Position numbers and translations under genes: made by a program. Positions 33,161 to 45,660 of a stretch of DNA of 64,000 nucleotides are shown in pieces. The notes under the pieces were generated by a model. It ran no database searches. It worked only from the letters and a program-made list of their open reading frames with translations, and was not told where the DNA came from. Source of the stretch: Dipteris shenzhenensis (taxonomy: Eukaryota > Polypodiophyta > Polypodiopsida > Gleicheniales). The DNA lies in NCBI GenBank assembly GCA_047967505.1, contig CM106539.1; one strand, 5' to 3'. Each line of letters begins with the position of its first letter. The first letter of the stretch is position 1.

Positions 33161-34659
33161 TATGCATCCACGACTTAGAGACTGTGGAATTGAGCCTGAG
33201 TCGAAAATCTCCTAGAAGTCACGGGTGTGCCGAAAGTCAACATCTTCCATGGATTTCTTACTACTGGCTGTGATTTGTCGAAACTACTAGTTCTGCAGGG
33301 AGTTTTCTTGTCGACTGGACATTATTAGCACGGGAAATGTGATGCGATTGGTTTATTAACTGCCAAGAACTTTTGTTTCTATGCTATGGTTCGCTGCTGA
33401 GATGAATTCTTCAATTCCCGACCATCGTGGAGTCTCCTTTTGTGGTGCTTAGATGCTTGCATTTATCACGAGTTTGGATGAAGCCTTCGTTTCTAGTGCT
33501 CTTTCGTCTGTTGCTACGTTCTTCTAGGGTACTATCTCAGAAGCCACGGGTCGATTTATCATGCACTGCCTCTCAGCAGATGAAATTTGAAGCTTTTTCT
33601 CTCTGAGCGGTTTTCCGATGTTGCTACCCGTGTTTGACATTCTTTGCTTGGGGCAACCTCTCCTTTAGTCCATTACGTGGGAGGTCTCTCTGATGATGAT
33701 TGCCATTTCATTCTACTTGGTTGCTAGAATAAGCAGCAACTCTGTTTAATCTTATGCAAAGGAGTATGAGTTGGTGTGGCTGCTGCATATGCTGCGCCGA
33801 TTCCTTAACATCCCCAAATGCATGATCGTTGTGGTTCTCAGCCTGATGGTCTTCAGTTCTCACCTTGGTCCAACCAAGGCTATGAGGATCTTCAAAGCCC
33901 TCACTCGGCTTCTGTGAGGTCACGGTGCTACAATCTCCTCTGGCGACTCGTTTCTTCTTTTCATTTTCTTCGCATCGTTCTTCCTTTTGGCTAAAGTGTG
34001 AAGGGTGGCTTATATGTTGACACGTGGCAATAGTTGGAACCTTGGAAAAAGGATTTATTCTTAGGTATTGCAATTGGTCAACCATCACGTTGACCAGCCT
34101 TCTTATGCTTTTTCTAATCAGGAATTTCTTACCGTACATTTTTTGGGAGAAGTGATGATCCTATGAGTGCCTTTCGATTTGGAGGAGGATGAGCGTGGTT
34201 GTGCTCACGTGTGGCTACATATCAATAATAGGCTTCTTTGCCATTTTGGTGAAGCCTTGATGGCAAAGTCATTATGTGAATCTATGGAGAAGTCACTTTC
34301 ATAGTGATGTATATTTTTTGACTCTTATTATGTTTGTATCCTCATTGAAATTATCTCTCTCTTATCCAAGAATAGACGCTTCCATGTTTATATGACATTG
34401 GCAAGACCTTCCTATAAAATCATATATGGATTTATGTAAGTAGAGACATTGATGCTACAGGATGCATTACATCTATAGAGTCATTCTCAAGAGTCATCAA
34501 CACACTACCCTCTTTATATAGTGAGTTGCATTATTACCATGTCTCTTTTAAAATCCAAAACCTTGGAAATAAGCCTGTAGTAACTGATAAACGCTTTCCC
34601 AAATTTCTATCAATTGATGAATATACAATACTTCACCCTGTTTGTATTGAGGGGGAGTG
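33161..34659. other. Unassigned sequence splitting the LINE
   Basis: LINE coding is absent here although endonuclease and RT lie on either side, so about 1.7 kb (to roughly 34860) has probably been inserted. The minus-strand frame 33708-34139 is basic and Gln-rich with no recognised domain. The right end (34640-34660) has a polypurine tract and an LTR-like start. Confidence 0.4.
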
Positions 34660-34860
34660 TTGAGAATTAGACATCGGGTTGATTAGAGGGGTCTAAATCC
34701 ACATTGACATGATTGGTATAAGTGGATATTGGATACGTGTTGGATGTGGATGATGGAGACTTGGTCCTATTTAGTGGGTGGACATGCCCTTGTATTGTGT
34801 GGATCAACTTAGCCCTCCATTTAGAGGGTGATAGCTAATCTAACCTTGATTGGATCCTAT
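34646..34860 (+). repeat. Polypurine tract and LTR-like sequence
   Basis: TTGAGGGGGAGTGTTGAGAA (34650-34668) is the classic junction of a copia polypurine tract with a TGTTGAGA-type LTR start. The distal end is not defined; LINE endonuclease sequence seems to resume near 34860. No partner LTR was found, so the insertion is incomplete or decayed. Confidence 0.5.
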
Positions 34861-35375
34861 TGTGTTGGTCTCACCATGTTCTTCTCTCCTTCTCCCACAT
34901 GAGCTTTCCATTCTTCCATTGGGCACTCCAGATTTCAACAAAACAAAGACTACCAAGAAGTCTAACTTTGCCTCTCACCACGGGTCCATACCATTGATCC
35001 CGAAAGTACGCTGCTCCCACATGCTCCTCTTAGGCATTGGCATTTTCGTGAAAGAGGCTCCTCCTTGCTTGTCCTTCTCAGGTTGTTGAAGTCACCTCCA
35101 ACAATCCAAGAGTCCACAATAGGAAGGCTCTCCGTCAACCATCTCCAAAAAGAAAGGCGCTACTATTGAGAAGTAGAAGAGTAAATGTTCAAAATGCTAA
35201 TCTTGGAGTCACATGAGCGTAATCCCATCCAAACAACCCTCAACTCACACTGGTTGTATACATTCAAAACCAATACCCATGTGAGAGAAATACAAACCCC
35301 TGCACTCCTACCTCCTATGGAAAACCACAACTTTGGGCCTCTCCCTGGGAGGAGATGGTGTTATGTAGCATAGGT
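34861..35375 (-). pseudogene. LINE endonuclease (APE-type), fragment
   Basis: On the minus strand the APE endonuclease motif GDFNN preceded by an SWIVG-like context is readable at about 35080-35100, followed by the KQGGASF linker. Upstream toward 35375 the frames carry decayed N-terminal endonuclease sequence. It belongs to the same element as the RT at 30247-33160, separated by an insertion. Confidence 0.6.
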
Positions 35376-36344
35376 TGCTCTATATTCATTTTCGTCATCG
35401 TGCTCGTAGACATGGGTGAGTGGTTGCATCTGCCACCATTGAGGGCCGATACATTGATTGTTGCCATGTATGGTTGCTTTCTTTGCTAGCCATGTGTAGC
35501 TTGTGTCGCAACATTTTGTAGATGAATAGATATTGATTGTGCAAATGGCAACTTAGGAGTTAGCAAGGAGGCAAATCCTTACCAAAGCTCTCAAAAACCT
35601 TAGAATGACACAAAACTCATGAACTAAACCTTACAAAACTATAGGAAATGAATGAGAGGAACAAAGGAGGAGAACCTTTCAAAACTTGTAAAAAACTAAA
35701 AAATGAACCTTAGAGAATCTCAAAAACCACTCAAAGACCCCTCTCAAAAAACATAATCACTCAAAGAATGATAAATAGAGCTTTGAAGGATAGAATCAAA
35801 ATCCTTCTAAATTGAAATGGAGAGGAAGAAGAGATCTACAAGATGAGCTAAATGAGTGATGAAGATCCCTCTTGAAGGAGGGCTTGTATCTAGACTGAAG
35901 CAAAGGGTTTTGCCTTGACCTTAATGGAGCAAGCTTTTTCATTCTCTCACACTAGATAGAGCATGGATGGCTTTGATACGATATTGAACGATCGGGGGGA
36001 GAGATTGCTAACTGTACACTATGCATTGTATACGATGTTGTATTGAACATAAAGATGAATATATATATTAAGGTCAAGGTTAGGTTTTGAACCTATGCTC
36101 TATATCTATGGTGCAATTCTCACCATTCTTAACATCAAGTAGGCTATAAATTTCTGCTTGCTATGAGTTGCCATTTATTGGTAGTGGGAGCAACCCCTAC
36201 AAGGTATTATTAAATTGATGTATCCCCTATAAGTTACTATAAACTAGTAGCAGGAGCAGCCTATATCGTGGGATTAGTCCAAAAAATTCATGTAAACCTA
36301 TAGGAAGTTGTTTTTCAAACCTAGTCATGGAGCAATCTGAGTTT
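35376..36344. other. Intergenic sequence
   Basis: No supported gene. The A-rich stretch 35580-35780 has repeated CTCAAAAACC/TTACAAAAC-like phrases without a clear period. Confidence 0.4.
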
Positions 36345-36698
36345 TCAGCAAATACAACATCTCAATTGATAAAATCCTTTGAGTGTAGGGATGGTCGAGA
36401 CTATATTCTTGCTTTCAATACTATAAACAACAAATATGCATTTCATGGCCTTGTCATCTAGATCATCTCTATATTGAGGCACATACACATATTGTCGAGT
36501 TCCCCCATACTCCGAGTAAGACTTTCTGAGCAAAGGAGGAATCCATCCAATTTTGAGTCGTATGACAAAAATAGTTTCATAAACATTTATTCCACATTGC
36601 AAAACCACTTGCTTGTAGCATCTGCACCTCTTCTTGTTGCAAGCATGTCCCCTCATCAATGGGACAAACTCTAGGCGTAGGACCTGGCACTCCCACAA
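36345..36698 (-). pseudogene. Copia integrase C-terminal fragment (partial)
   Basis: The minus-strand phrase DDKAMKCIFVVYSIESKNI, followed by IPTLKGF, matches the copia integrase end (usual form KCIFVGYSxESKGYRLxNPxxKK). The N-terminal half of the frame is not recognisably copia, so this is a short relic joined to other sequence. Confidence 0.55.
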
Positions 36699-37129
36699 TT
36701 GTCTTTCATTGACAATCAGGAGTGAATATTATAAATATTGCAAAACTAAATAAATCCCTCCGTTGTGCCTCCAGGATATCTGCGTCGCCCCCCAAAGCAT
36801 GGTGCAAGCACTCCCAAAGCAATCTTACCCTCTCTTCACAAATGTATCGTCTACATAGGCTACCTTGTCGATGCAACCTACCAAAGCAAGTCATCTTTCT
36901 GTTAGGCTCAGTTCTTCTTTGAATCACCCACATTGTTTTTGGCACCTTTCTCTCCTCCACCATGACCTCATTGGGCCCTTCTTTGTGGCTAGATTGATTG
37001 TGTTGCTAGTTCTGGTCTATGATTATCCTCATCCAGTAGTTCATCAGGATTTGCAATCACTGGCCTTTTCTTCTGGACACTGCATTGATAGTCACTCATT
37101 TGCTACATACTATCTTTAGCCACACCCAT
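36699..37129. other. Sequence between copia fragment and MULE-like relic
   Basis: Minus-strand frames are broken and I recognise no domain; it may be the C-terminal part of the transposase relic that follows. Confidence 0.35.
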
Positions 37130-39230
37130 CTTGTGCATAGAAGCATTTACCATATCAACCAATCACTTTCAAGATGATGAACTAGCACCTCTATAAAGTA
37201 CTCAGCCATATCAACCATGTCAGGGCCATAGCTATAGTTGAACCATTTTAGATATGCACTATATTTTACACTCTAAAGAATGGCCATGGATAAATCTGCA
37301 TCACTGGCCTCAAACAGAGAGATACATTCTTTGCACTAAAAACTCCCTCATGCTTGCATGCTGGTAGGAACAAAGATACCTAAATCATCTTGTGAAACAA
37401 ACCAAGAGCCCAAGTGAAATGCTCTAGTGTCCCACCAAGCCAACCACGTCTCCAGTGCAGGAATCTCACCTTGAACATCATGACCTGCATGCCAAAATTT
37501 CCTAAGCTCATTCTTGCACATGTCAACAACATTGGCAGATGGTGCATTCCTCCATTTCGTGCAAAGCGATTTGTGCTCCTCCTACGAGGATGGCCTTATG
37601 CACTTATATGTGTGACGCACCATGTTCTGTTCCCCGTGGAAAACACAACTTCTCTCCCTATTTGGATCGTTTTTCTTTGCTCCACCAAAGTACACATTTC
37701 GTACTGCAAGCCAATTTGCATTTGCCTCATCTACCATAAAGCCTATGAACTCAGGTTTTGCAAACCCCTTGTTTTCAACGTCATTTAGCATTTTCCAAAA
37801 TTCATCCTGGGAAAATCTATCCTCAACCCTGAACTCACATGTTGCAATGGTCAAGAGCTCACACACAAAAGGATCATACACATGTGCTGACATTGTTGGC
37901 CAACCGAGAACTCTGTGAACATGATCAAAATGCACCCACATTTTTTCCAAGTTTCCCTTGGTCTCATTTTGTTGACGAGGTCAACACCACTTCTTGGACC
38001 CTTGGTGGACATTTGAAACACATGGGGTTGGTGTTGTGCACCCAATTGACCTAGAAACAAAACACTGTGTATGAAAGGATATCTGCACTTCTTCTTGAGT
38101 TCCAAGACGGCCTCAAGTCCTTTAGATGTTAAACACTGTGCCTTTTTATCATGTTCTTAGCACTTCTCAATCCGTTTATTACTGGACAACGGAGTGGCAT
38201 ACCCTAGCAACTTGATGAACTGATCCTCCCCAATCTCTGTATTCTCTTAAGATGAATCACCCATAAGCATATCCAAAATCATGTCCCTAGCCACACTTAA
38301 CTCCAGCTGCTTTGGTGTTGCAAAAGGATTCATCTTCGCTCTTGATACCGACATTTCCTTAACGCTATCAACATCTACCCTACCGGTACCCTCTTTGTAA
38401 GGATGAAGGTGATTTCCAAGATCTATTGCACATCTGGTGGTGTTCTCGTAATCTTTTGGAATGCAATAGTATAAAACTGTCAGACAAGTGGAAACACACT
38501 CTGGAGCTTGAGCACAATGGCGATAAGTTAGATTTCCATCCTATGCTCTAATCAATCCCACATTACAAATATGTTTCATTCTCCCTTTCCATTGACTTTC
38601 ATTTGGAAGATGAATTCTAGAGAAGTACAAACAGTTGAGATTGATGCATTGTAGGTGCCCTGCACATCTACTAAAATGCACCGCCCCATCAAAACAATCA
38701 CTACTGCACGTCACATAGTCAATCCATGGATGGTAGTCATGCTTTCGTTCCATCCCATGCATGGAACTCTTCTTTCCACAGGGAGGTAGCTCAAAAGCAA
38801 CATATCCATCGTAGATCTTTGGCAACTCTTCAACTTGCATGATATTTGCAACATTATGTAGAGTAGTATGCAAACTAGTGCTCAAAGAAAGCCCACGAAT
38901 CAACTCAAGAACACTAGTGCAAGACTTACTATTCTTATTGTTGTCCTTGTCTACATCTATATGCACTTTGGAGGTGGATTCATATTTCAAAACTTGGTAG
39001 CTCTTGTTGAATTCAGGATCCAAATGGTACCCGTTCTCTCCATTGTGCAGCAGAACTGGTTCGAGCTTTATACCTTCAACATACAGTCCCAAAGGCTTTA
39101 GATTCATAGGTGTATCTTGCAAGTCAAATGATTCACACAAGGTTTCAACAGAAATCTCTGTTGTGTCCTCCTTGAAGACCAAGATCATCTTTTGCTGAAC
39201 TTTAGGGTCGAAAAAGGTAATCTTCGTACT
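37130..39230 (-). pseudogene. MULE-like transposase relic
   Basis: Start near 39232 (MSTKITFFDPKVQQK). The first segment (39232-38541) holds a Cys/His-rich region: GMERKHDYHPWIDY then FSRCAGHLQCINLNC and NESQWKG. The next broken frames include AIDLGNHLHPYKEG and TPKQLELSVARDMIL. The segment 37950-37582 has FIGFMVDEANANWLAVRNVY, NRERSCVFHGEQNMVRHTYK. A D...D/E...C-x-FHW-like core is typical of Mutator-like DDE transposases (inference from pattern, not alignment). Several stops and frameshifts are present. Confidence 0.5.
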
Positions 39231-39589
39231 CATCTTGTCATTAAAGTGATCACAGCAGAAGTAGCACAATAGAGAAATGTGTTGCAAGGACTTAGAAGAG
39301 TAGAGAATGCAATAGAAGTGGGACACGAGAAAAATAGAAGTGGGGTAGGAGCACAATGTGTTGCAAGAAGAAGCTGGTAGAAGGAAGTGAAGCTAGCCAT
39401 AGATAGCTCTCATGAAAAGCAACTGGCCAAAGGTAGCTCTCATGACATGCAACTGCCCATAACTCACCAACTCCATAGAATAATGTTAACAAGGATGACG
39501 GCCACGAATAGTTACTCAGCCCACCATTCCATAAAAACAGCCTAACAAGCATGTCTCCAGAGGAAGGTATATTCCAACATGCATGTTAT

Positions 39590-40110
39590 AAGTTTAAAAC
39601 CAAAGATCTTATAAGTTATAAACCAATGAGATAAAGAGGCCAATAAAATAATGAGGCAATAAGTTAATAATTTAAAAGCTAATAAGTCAATAAACTAAAA
39701 GCTAATAAGTTAATAAGTTAAAAGCTAATAAGTTAATAATTTAAAAGCTAATAAGTAAATAATTCAAAAGCTAATAAAAAAGCTAAAAGCTAATAGGTTA
39801 AAAGCAAATAAGTTAAAAACTAATAATTTAAAAGCTAATAAATAAGTTAATAAGCTAATAACTTAAAAGCAATTAAGGTAAAAGCTAATAAACTAAGAGC
39901 TAATAAATAAAAAGCATATAATAAATAAGTATGAAGGCTAATAAGTTAATAATTTAAAAGATAATATAAATAAGTTAATAAGCTTTAATTTAAAACTTCA
40001 ATAAATGATAATAAATATGTTGATAATAAAACATATTAAATAAGTTAACTAGTTAAATAAGATACTTGCTAATCAATAAAATAAGTTGAATAAGTTCAAA
40101 AAGTAAATAA
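39590..40110. repeat. AT-rich minisatellite, AAAGCTAATAAGTTAATA-type units
   Basis: Imperfect units combining AAAAGCTAATAAG and TTAATAA/TTAATAATTT repeat some 20-30 times with variable length. Base composition is over 80% A+T. There is no coding capacity. It abuts the MULE-like relic. Confidence 0.85.
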
Positions 40111-40611
40111 GTTAAATAGGTCTGAAAGCTATAAAATTTATCATAATTTTGAGATCTGATGTCAAATCAAAATAAAAATTTTCACAAATCCGCCATCGTA
40201 AATATTTCCCTCAAGCATTGATTCTTTGATGACTATATTGTGAAAAGAATTTCAAAGCCAGTGGCATAGTGAGACTCCCCAAATAGTACATGCATAGGTT
40301 GAGGGGCCCTTATCCCTAGAAACCCTAATCTCTTCACTACTTATTCTCTATCCTTTCTCATTTGCCCTTTTCCACTTTGCAACCTCCTGCACAAGCTTCT
40401 TCTCTATTGCTGCTTCCTCTTTATTGCTACGAAGATGTCTTCTTCCATGCCCAAGAGTTATTCTAGAGCAACACGGAGGTAGGCTTCCTTACGAATTCAT
40501 TCTTGCTTCATCCATTCTCTGGTTTCTTTCCCGAGCTTTTGTTTCTTTCCTGAGTTCTTGTTTCTTGCTTCATCCTTCCCTTAGCTCTAGAGATGGTGCA
40601 CCAGAGCCTTC

Positions 40612-41188
40612 CCAAAGCTCAGCCAAGGGGCTGAAATGCCCCATGTTTGGAGCAAAACCATGGTCCAGAGAGGGTGTGCCAGAGCGCCCAATTTGGAGCA
40701 TGGATTTGCTCTAGACATGGGGAATTTTAGCCCCTGGTTGAGATGAAGCTTAGGGCTAAAATGCCTTAGGTAGAGGCAAAACAAATGCCCCCAGAGAGGG
40801 CACATCGATGCACCCTCTCTGGGGGCTTTTTTTTGCCTATGCATGAGGCATTTCAGCCCCAGGCATCAGCTCAACCTCTTTGGGGCCCTTTTTGGACTCA
40901 ACCAAGGTGAATTTAGCCACTGGCTGAGCTGATGCTTGGTGCTGAAATGCCTCAGGTAGAGGCAAAAAAATGCCCCCAGAGAGGGCGCGTCGACATGCCC
41001 TCTTTAGGGGCATTTTTTTTGCCTCTTCTTGAGGCATTTCAGCCACTGGTTGAGCTGATGCTTAGGGCTGAAATGCCTCAGGTAGAGGCTAAAAAATTGC
41101 CCCCAGGGTGGGCGCATCGATGCGCCCTCCTTGGGGCATTGTTTTTGCCTCTATCTGAGGCACTTCAGCCCTAGGCATCAGTTCAACC
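40612..41188. repeat. Array of four long hairpins (~125-140 bp each)
   Basis: Four consecutive inverted repeats lie at about 40612-40737, 40736-40876, 40930-41055 and 41049-41188. In the last three the arms share GCTGAAATGCCTCAGGTAGA, a GGCAAAAAA run and TGCCCCCAGAGAGGGC, and meet at ATCGAT or GTCGAC centres. The third arm pair (41049-41188) extends about 70 bp with few mismatches. The first hairpin is a diverged relative built on GGGGCTGAAATGCCCCATG. Frames across the array give repetitive peptides and are not genes. Confidence 0.9.
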
Positions 41189-41417
41189 AGGGGCTGAAAT
41201 CACACTCGCTGAGGCCAAATTTTTTTGTAAGTTGAAGTTCATGAATCTTTGTTTTCTTCAAGTTCATCTTCAAGTTCAGAGATGCAAAGTTTGAAGTTTG
41301 AAGCTTCATGCTTCATTTTGGTTTTAAAGATTGGAACTTTTTTGCATTACTATTTCAATGCTTGCATTTATGTTTCAAGCTATTGTTTGTATTTTGTTTG
41401 TTTTACATTTTGTAGAA
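41189..41417. other. Short spacer between hairpin array and ParB-like exon
   Basis: It contains repeated TTCAAGTTCA/TGAAGTTT phrases (41235-41310) and a T-rich stretch leading to the TTTTGTAG acceptor at 41417. It is probably an intron of the ParB-methylase gene; an upstream exon was not identified. Confidence 0.4.
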
Positions 41418-44400
41418 GTGTTGACCGAGAGATTATCCCTCTTGGAGGAGGGGTTTGTTTGTATGAGAATTCACTTTATCTAGAGAGGGGGGAGGATATT
41501 CTCCAAAAGATAAGAATATTTTCTTGTTTTCAGTGTCCTCGAGCTCCTTTGTGCAGGCTTATCTCTTATGCCAAGGTGAGAGGGCTAAGGGATGATGTGT
41601 CTAGATTGAAAGCCGCCATCGGTAGAGAGGGTTATGTGCAGGAGAAGGGGGCTTTTATTGTTTCTCTTTGGACTTCTAGGTGAGAGGACTACGATGATGA
41701 GGCTGTCATGTAGGAATGGGACCCTATATGGGTTTCCATTAATGCAGAGTTTGAGGTTGAGATTGCTTGGCAGGTTATGTCCAACAAAACGTTATACGTT
41801 TGGGAGGGAAACCACAGGACCATTGCATGGCAAGCAACAATCAAAGAGTGGTTTTCATAGACACGTGAGAAGCATAATAGAGTCTTTTGCACAATCATTG
41901 ATCCTACATGTGTCAGTGAGATTGCTCTATTATCCACCTTGTAGAGGATGAACTTGTAAGAACTATTTTCCTTTTTCTTAGAAACATTATTTGGTTCACT
42001 AAATGAAGTCAAAAGTGTTCCTTTTAGTAGAAAGAGTATTTGATGGTTGATTGCTTTTATTGTATACCTCTTCTTTGAACATTCACAACATGAATACACA
42101 TGCATTGGTTGCTACCTCTTTGAGAGATGAGCTTATGAATTGCAAAAACATTTGTTCAACCAATCATGAAGAGTACTTGAAGGATTTGCCAGATAGAGAT
42201 AGGAGAATCATTGCCAGCATTAGGCGCAAATACACGAAGGGGAGTGAGTCATGGTATCCTCTTACGAGGAGATACCTTAGCAAGTTGGTTTATAATGTAT
42301 GTTCTTCTCTTTTGTTATTTAGCAATTAAGTTGCTTTTGTTTACAGGCTAACATTTGAAGAGTTGTGCTTCATGCTACTTGAAGGTTCAAATCTCTCAAG
42401 CACTTGGAAAGAAGCTGGACAAAGCTAAGCATTCTATGTCAGAGGAGGAGCTTGGGAGGGTGGAGGAGAAGGAGGTCGAAGAGCTTGCAACTCGATACAG
42501 TGAACGTATTGGGAAGGTGCATCATCTCTCTTACTCTAAAAATAAATGATTATGTTTTTGTTGCACTAGTGCAAGATTTACAATTCTTATATTTTTGTAT
42601 TTGTTTACATGGCATACTTTAACTTTAAGTTTGAATGTAGTACATTGTAGTGTTTAAGTTCAATGCTATTGCTTTATCTTTGTGTTGATGACAGTGTACA
42701 TGAATCATATGATGATGTACATGTTTGTGGTTTTATGTTCTTAAGTTAGTCCATGGAGAAACTTTCACAAGTTTATGTTAGTTTGAATTTTATAGTTCGT
42801 GACTGTTCATGTTTATAGTTATATTTCATTGAGTAATATTTGTTTACATTTTTCTTTACTGATTTATGTCTTTAAGATTAAGATGGTTACAAAGTTAATA
42901 TTTCGTTGGGTCTTTTCTAACATAAATTTCCTTTATTTATTAGTATTCACATTTTCGTCGGTTGCTTAAAAGGTTCTTTCAATTGTTTGCATGTCTTAGA
43001 TTCTCAATATAATTGATCCGAGACTTGGGGATTAGTGGATGGCAAAAGTAATGTCGTTGAGATGGGACACAAAAAGTTTTGCCACCCTCAAGAAGCTGAA
43101 CCTTATTGCACTTCATGAGGCTCCAATCTAGACAAAAATCTTTCGGTTGTCTTTATTCAAAGCTAGCAAAACCATGAAGGCTTTGTATGGTCTTCTTTGT
43201 GGAGACCATTTATACAGAGTGTGAGTACACTGCTTGTTTACTTGAGTTTGTGATTCTATTTTTTATCATACCATCTAGGTAATTATCAATTGTGTTGGTT
43301 TAGATGGCTGAAATGTGAAGGCACTCTCAAAAAGATATACTAGATGGGCCTTCGTATTCTACTGGACTTCGATGACATTCCAAGAATTGTGGCTCTTCCT
43401 GCTGTTGCTGATTGTACATTGCATGAGTTTTATGATGGAGAGTTAGGAGGTGTTGCATGTGGTCTTCAAGGCTGAAGAAGCTGCGAAGACCCCGAGTGAG
43501 AGAACCACTCGAGAGGAGAGCCTTGCTTCTCTGTCTATGACAATACCCCAGATGCAGATCTATTTTTCTTCTTTATTTGTGTTCCATTTAGTGGTTGCTC
43601 TTCTCAAAAGTGTTGAGTACTCGCAAGAGCTAGAATGCAGGAGGAGATAAAGGTTTTTGCTTCTAGCGCATGAGTTGTGGGGGAGTCTGCTGCTAGGAGA
43701 GGTAAATAACTTTTGAGTTTGCATTTTTATGATTGGATATATGTTCACATGATTTAAGTAGAAAAGTATAAAGTTACATTTTACTTAGTTAAAAAAAGTT
43801 CAAGTGAGGTTTTTAGATTGCATCTTATAGTTTGTGTTATGTGGAAGTGTATGCTTGTGATAATTGAGTGGTGCATGTTTAAAATATGAGTATGCTTCTC
43901 AAATTTGTATGTAGATCATGCAACAGTCATCAGAGCCAGAGTTGTTTTGAGAAAACAACTTAGATTTGTTTTCTTGGCTGACCATGCATGTCATGGTGCA
44001 CCCCTTGTTGGGAACCATCGATGCCTAGTGGTGGTGGAAAATTACATTGCCATTGGCCACGATTTTGCCACTGGTTTGCGAAGCTCATCCTTTGCGGACA
44101 TACATGCACATATGTCTTGACGTAAATCGAGAGGACGGTCTTATGTGCGGAAGGGAAAATCTGTAACTTGGGCTGCTGATTTGATTTTCTTAGATCTGTC
44201 CTTTAGTGGGGACCATGTCATGCCCCCCTCATGTCCACTTTGGGATACTTTGTTGGAGGACCACGTGCGCTATGGGTTATCATTGTCGACATCGACCCTG
44301 TTAGATGAAGGGTGGTTGGTTGTCATGGTAGCTAGTGGCGGTAGTTTATATGGCTATTAGTCTATTTTTGCAAGCATTTTGTGTTTATTTTATGGTTTGT

Positions 44401-45062
44401 AAACAGTCTCAATACCTTGGCTTTCAAGGGAGAGTATTAGTTAGGTGGAGCACTATAGTTGAGTCTCAGAGCTCCATTTTGCACGACGCATTGTAGTTGT
44501 GCATCACACCTCGTTTGGATCCTATGAGTCGACTGGATCACACATTGGGTTGATGCTTTTTTCAAACTCTATTTCCATCTTTCTTATTACATTGGATTGT
44601 GCAGGTAACTAATTTGGTTTTGATGTTTTGTAGGCTTGTACATCACACATATTTCTAATGCATCACCAAGAAATGCACCCTTGGACTTTTGTTGATCGCG
44701 CTTCCACATTCTTCGAGGCCTCGACATGCAGGCGACAGATGATGTGATGTATGTACAACTACATCCTTGATGATGCTCTCGGGACCATCACAGAAGGGAT
44801 GCCTTTGAGGGAAGGCATGGAGAGGAGCCATACCTTCCTCTAGTGCTTTTTGGAGATGCTTTGTGCTCCAAAGGGTATCTGTGTTGAGCTGGCATGTGGC
44901 ACAGGCCCATTGCTAAAGGCATGCCTTAGCACAGGATGTGCTTTTGCATCCCTAGATGTGGATGATAGAATGATGCACTCGTACATTATTCCTTTACTTA
45001 GTGCTAGCAGACAAGGTAGGGAGGACATCATAGCACAGGGTGAAGATGAGGTGGACACCATC
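41418..45062 (+). pseudogene. ParB-like domain plus amino-methyltransferase gene, broken, 3' end split
   Basis: Seen: an exon after a TTTTGTAG acceptor (41417) reads LKAAIGREGYVQEKGAFIVS, then WDPIWVSINAEFEVEIAW, LYVWEGNHRTIAWQATIKEW and FCTIIDPTCVSEIALLSTL, ending near 41945. The VWEGNHRTxAW motif matches ParB/Srx-type domains (GxHRxxA). Middle exons follow (42050-42550, 43020-43640). The 43905-44360 segment has ADLIFLDLSFSGDHV, then GWLVVMVASGG, in motif-IV style. The 44850-45062 frame has VELACGTGPLLKACLSTGC then SLDVD, a SAM-binding motif I. Motif IV before I is the order of beta-class N4/N6 amino-methyltransferases. Known: ParB-methylase fusions occur in phages and bacteria. Stops occur (e.g. 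41681, near 41711) and the 9.5-kb TIR element cuts the gene at 45062. Substrate unknown. Confidence 0.6.
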
Positions 45063-45092
45063 ATTAGGGGAGAATTGGGGTCTCAAAAGGGC
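45063..45092 (+). repeat. Left terminal inverted repeat
   Basis: Thirty bp, matching the reverse complement of 54558-54587 at 29 positions. It begins inside the last readable frame of the broken methyltransferase gene. Confidence 0.85.
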
Positions 45093-45256
45093 CTCATAAG
45101 GAATGGATTAGGGAATGCTTAGTGGGCTAATGCAAGGGGCTTGGAGGGTCCCAAAGAGGCCTAACCAGCCCAACCTAGGTGGGTTAAGCCCACATTTGAG
45201 CCCACCTCTCCCCCATCAATGAGGGGAGGGGGCCACTTTTTAAAATTTGAATTTCA

Positions 45257-45610
45257 AATTTTGAATCTCCCTCCCTCCATCCCTCTCTCTCCCTCCCTCC
45301 CTCTCTCTCTCTCTCCCACTCTCCCTCCCTCCCTCCTCCTCCTCCCTCTCCCTCCCTCCCCCTCCCTCCTCTCCCCTCCTCCATCTTGCTCCTCCTCCTC
45401 CCTCCTCCCTCTCCCCTCCTCCTCCTCCTGCCTCCTCCTCCCTCCTTCACCTGTAGCATCTCTCCCCTCCTCCTCCCTTCTACAGTAGCTCCTTCCCTCC
45501 TTCTACACCTGTCACCCTACTCTCCTCCTCCTCTTCCTCTTGCCCTCATCTGCTTCTCCTCCTCCCTCTTCCTTGCTACTCTCTCCCTCTCACTACTCCA
45601 TCTTTGCTAG
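45257..45610. repeat. CT-rich left subterminal region
   Basis: Nearly pure pyrimidine on the + strand (CCCTCCCT, CTCCTCCTCC phrases), ending about 50 bp before the first gene of the element. It is a likely promoter/5' UTR region by position. Confidence 0.7.
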
Positions 45611-45660
45611 CTCTCCCCTACATTTTAGCTTGCATCACTAATACGTCTCTTTGAGTACAC

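Noticed and set aside
40587-41174. Repetitive frames across the hairpin array
   Set aside because: Similar peptides appear on both strands because the sequence is palindromic; not genes.
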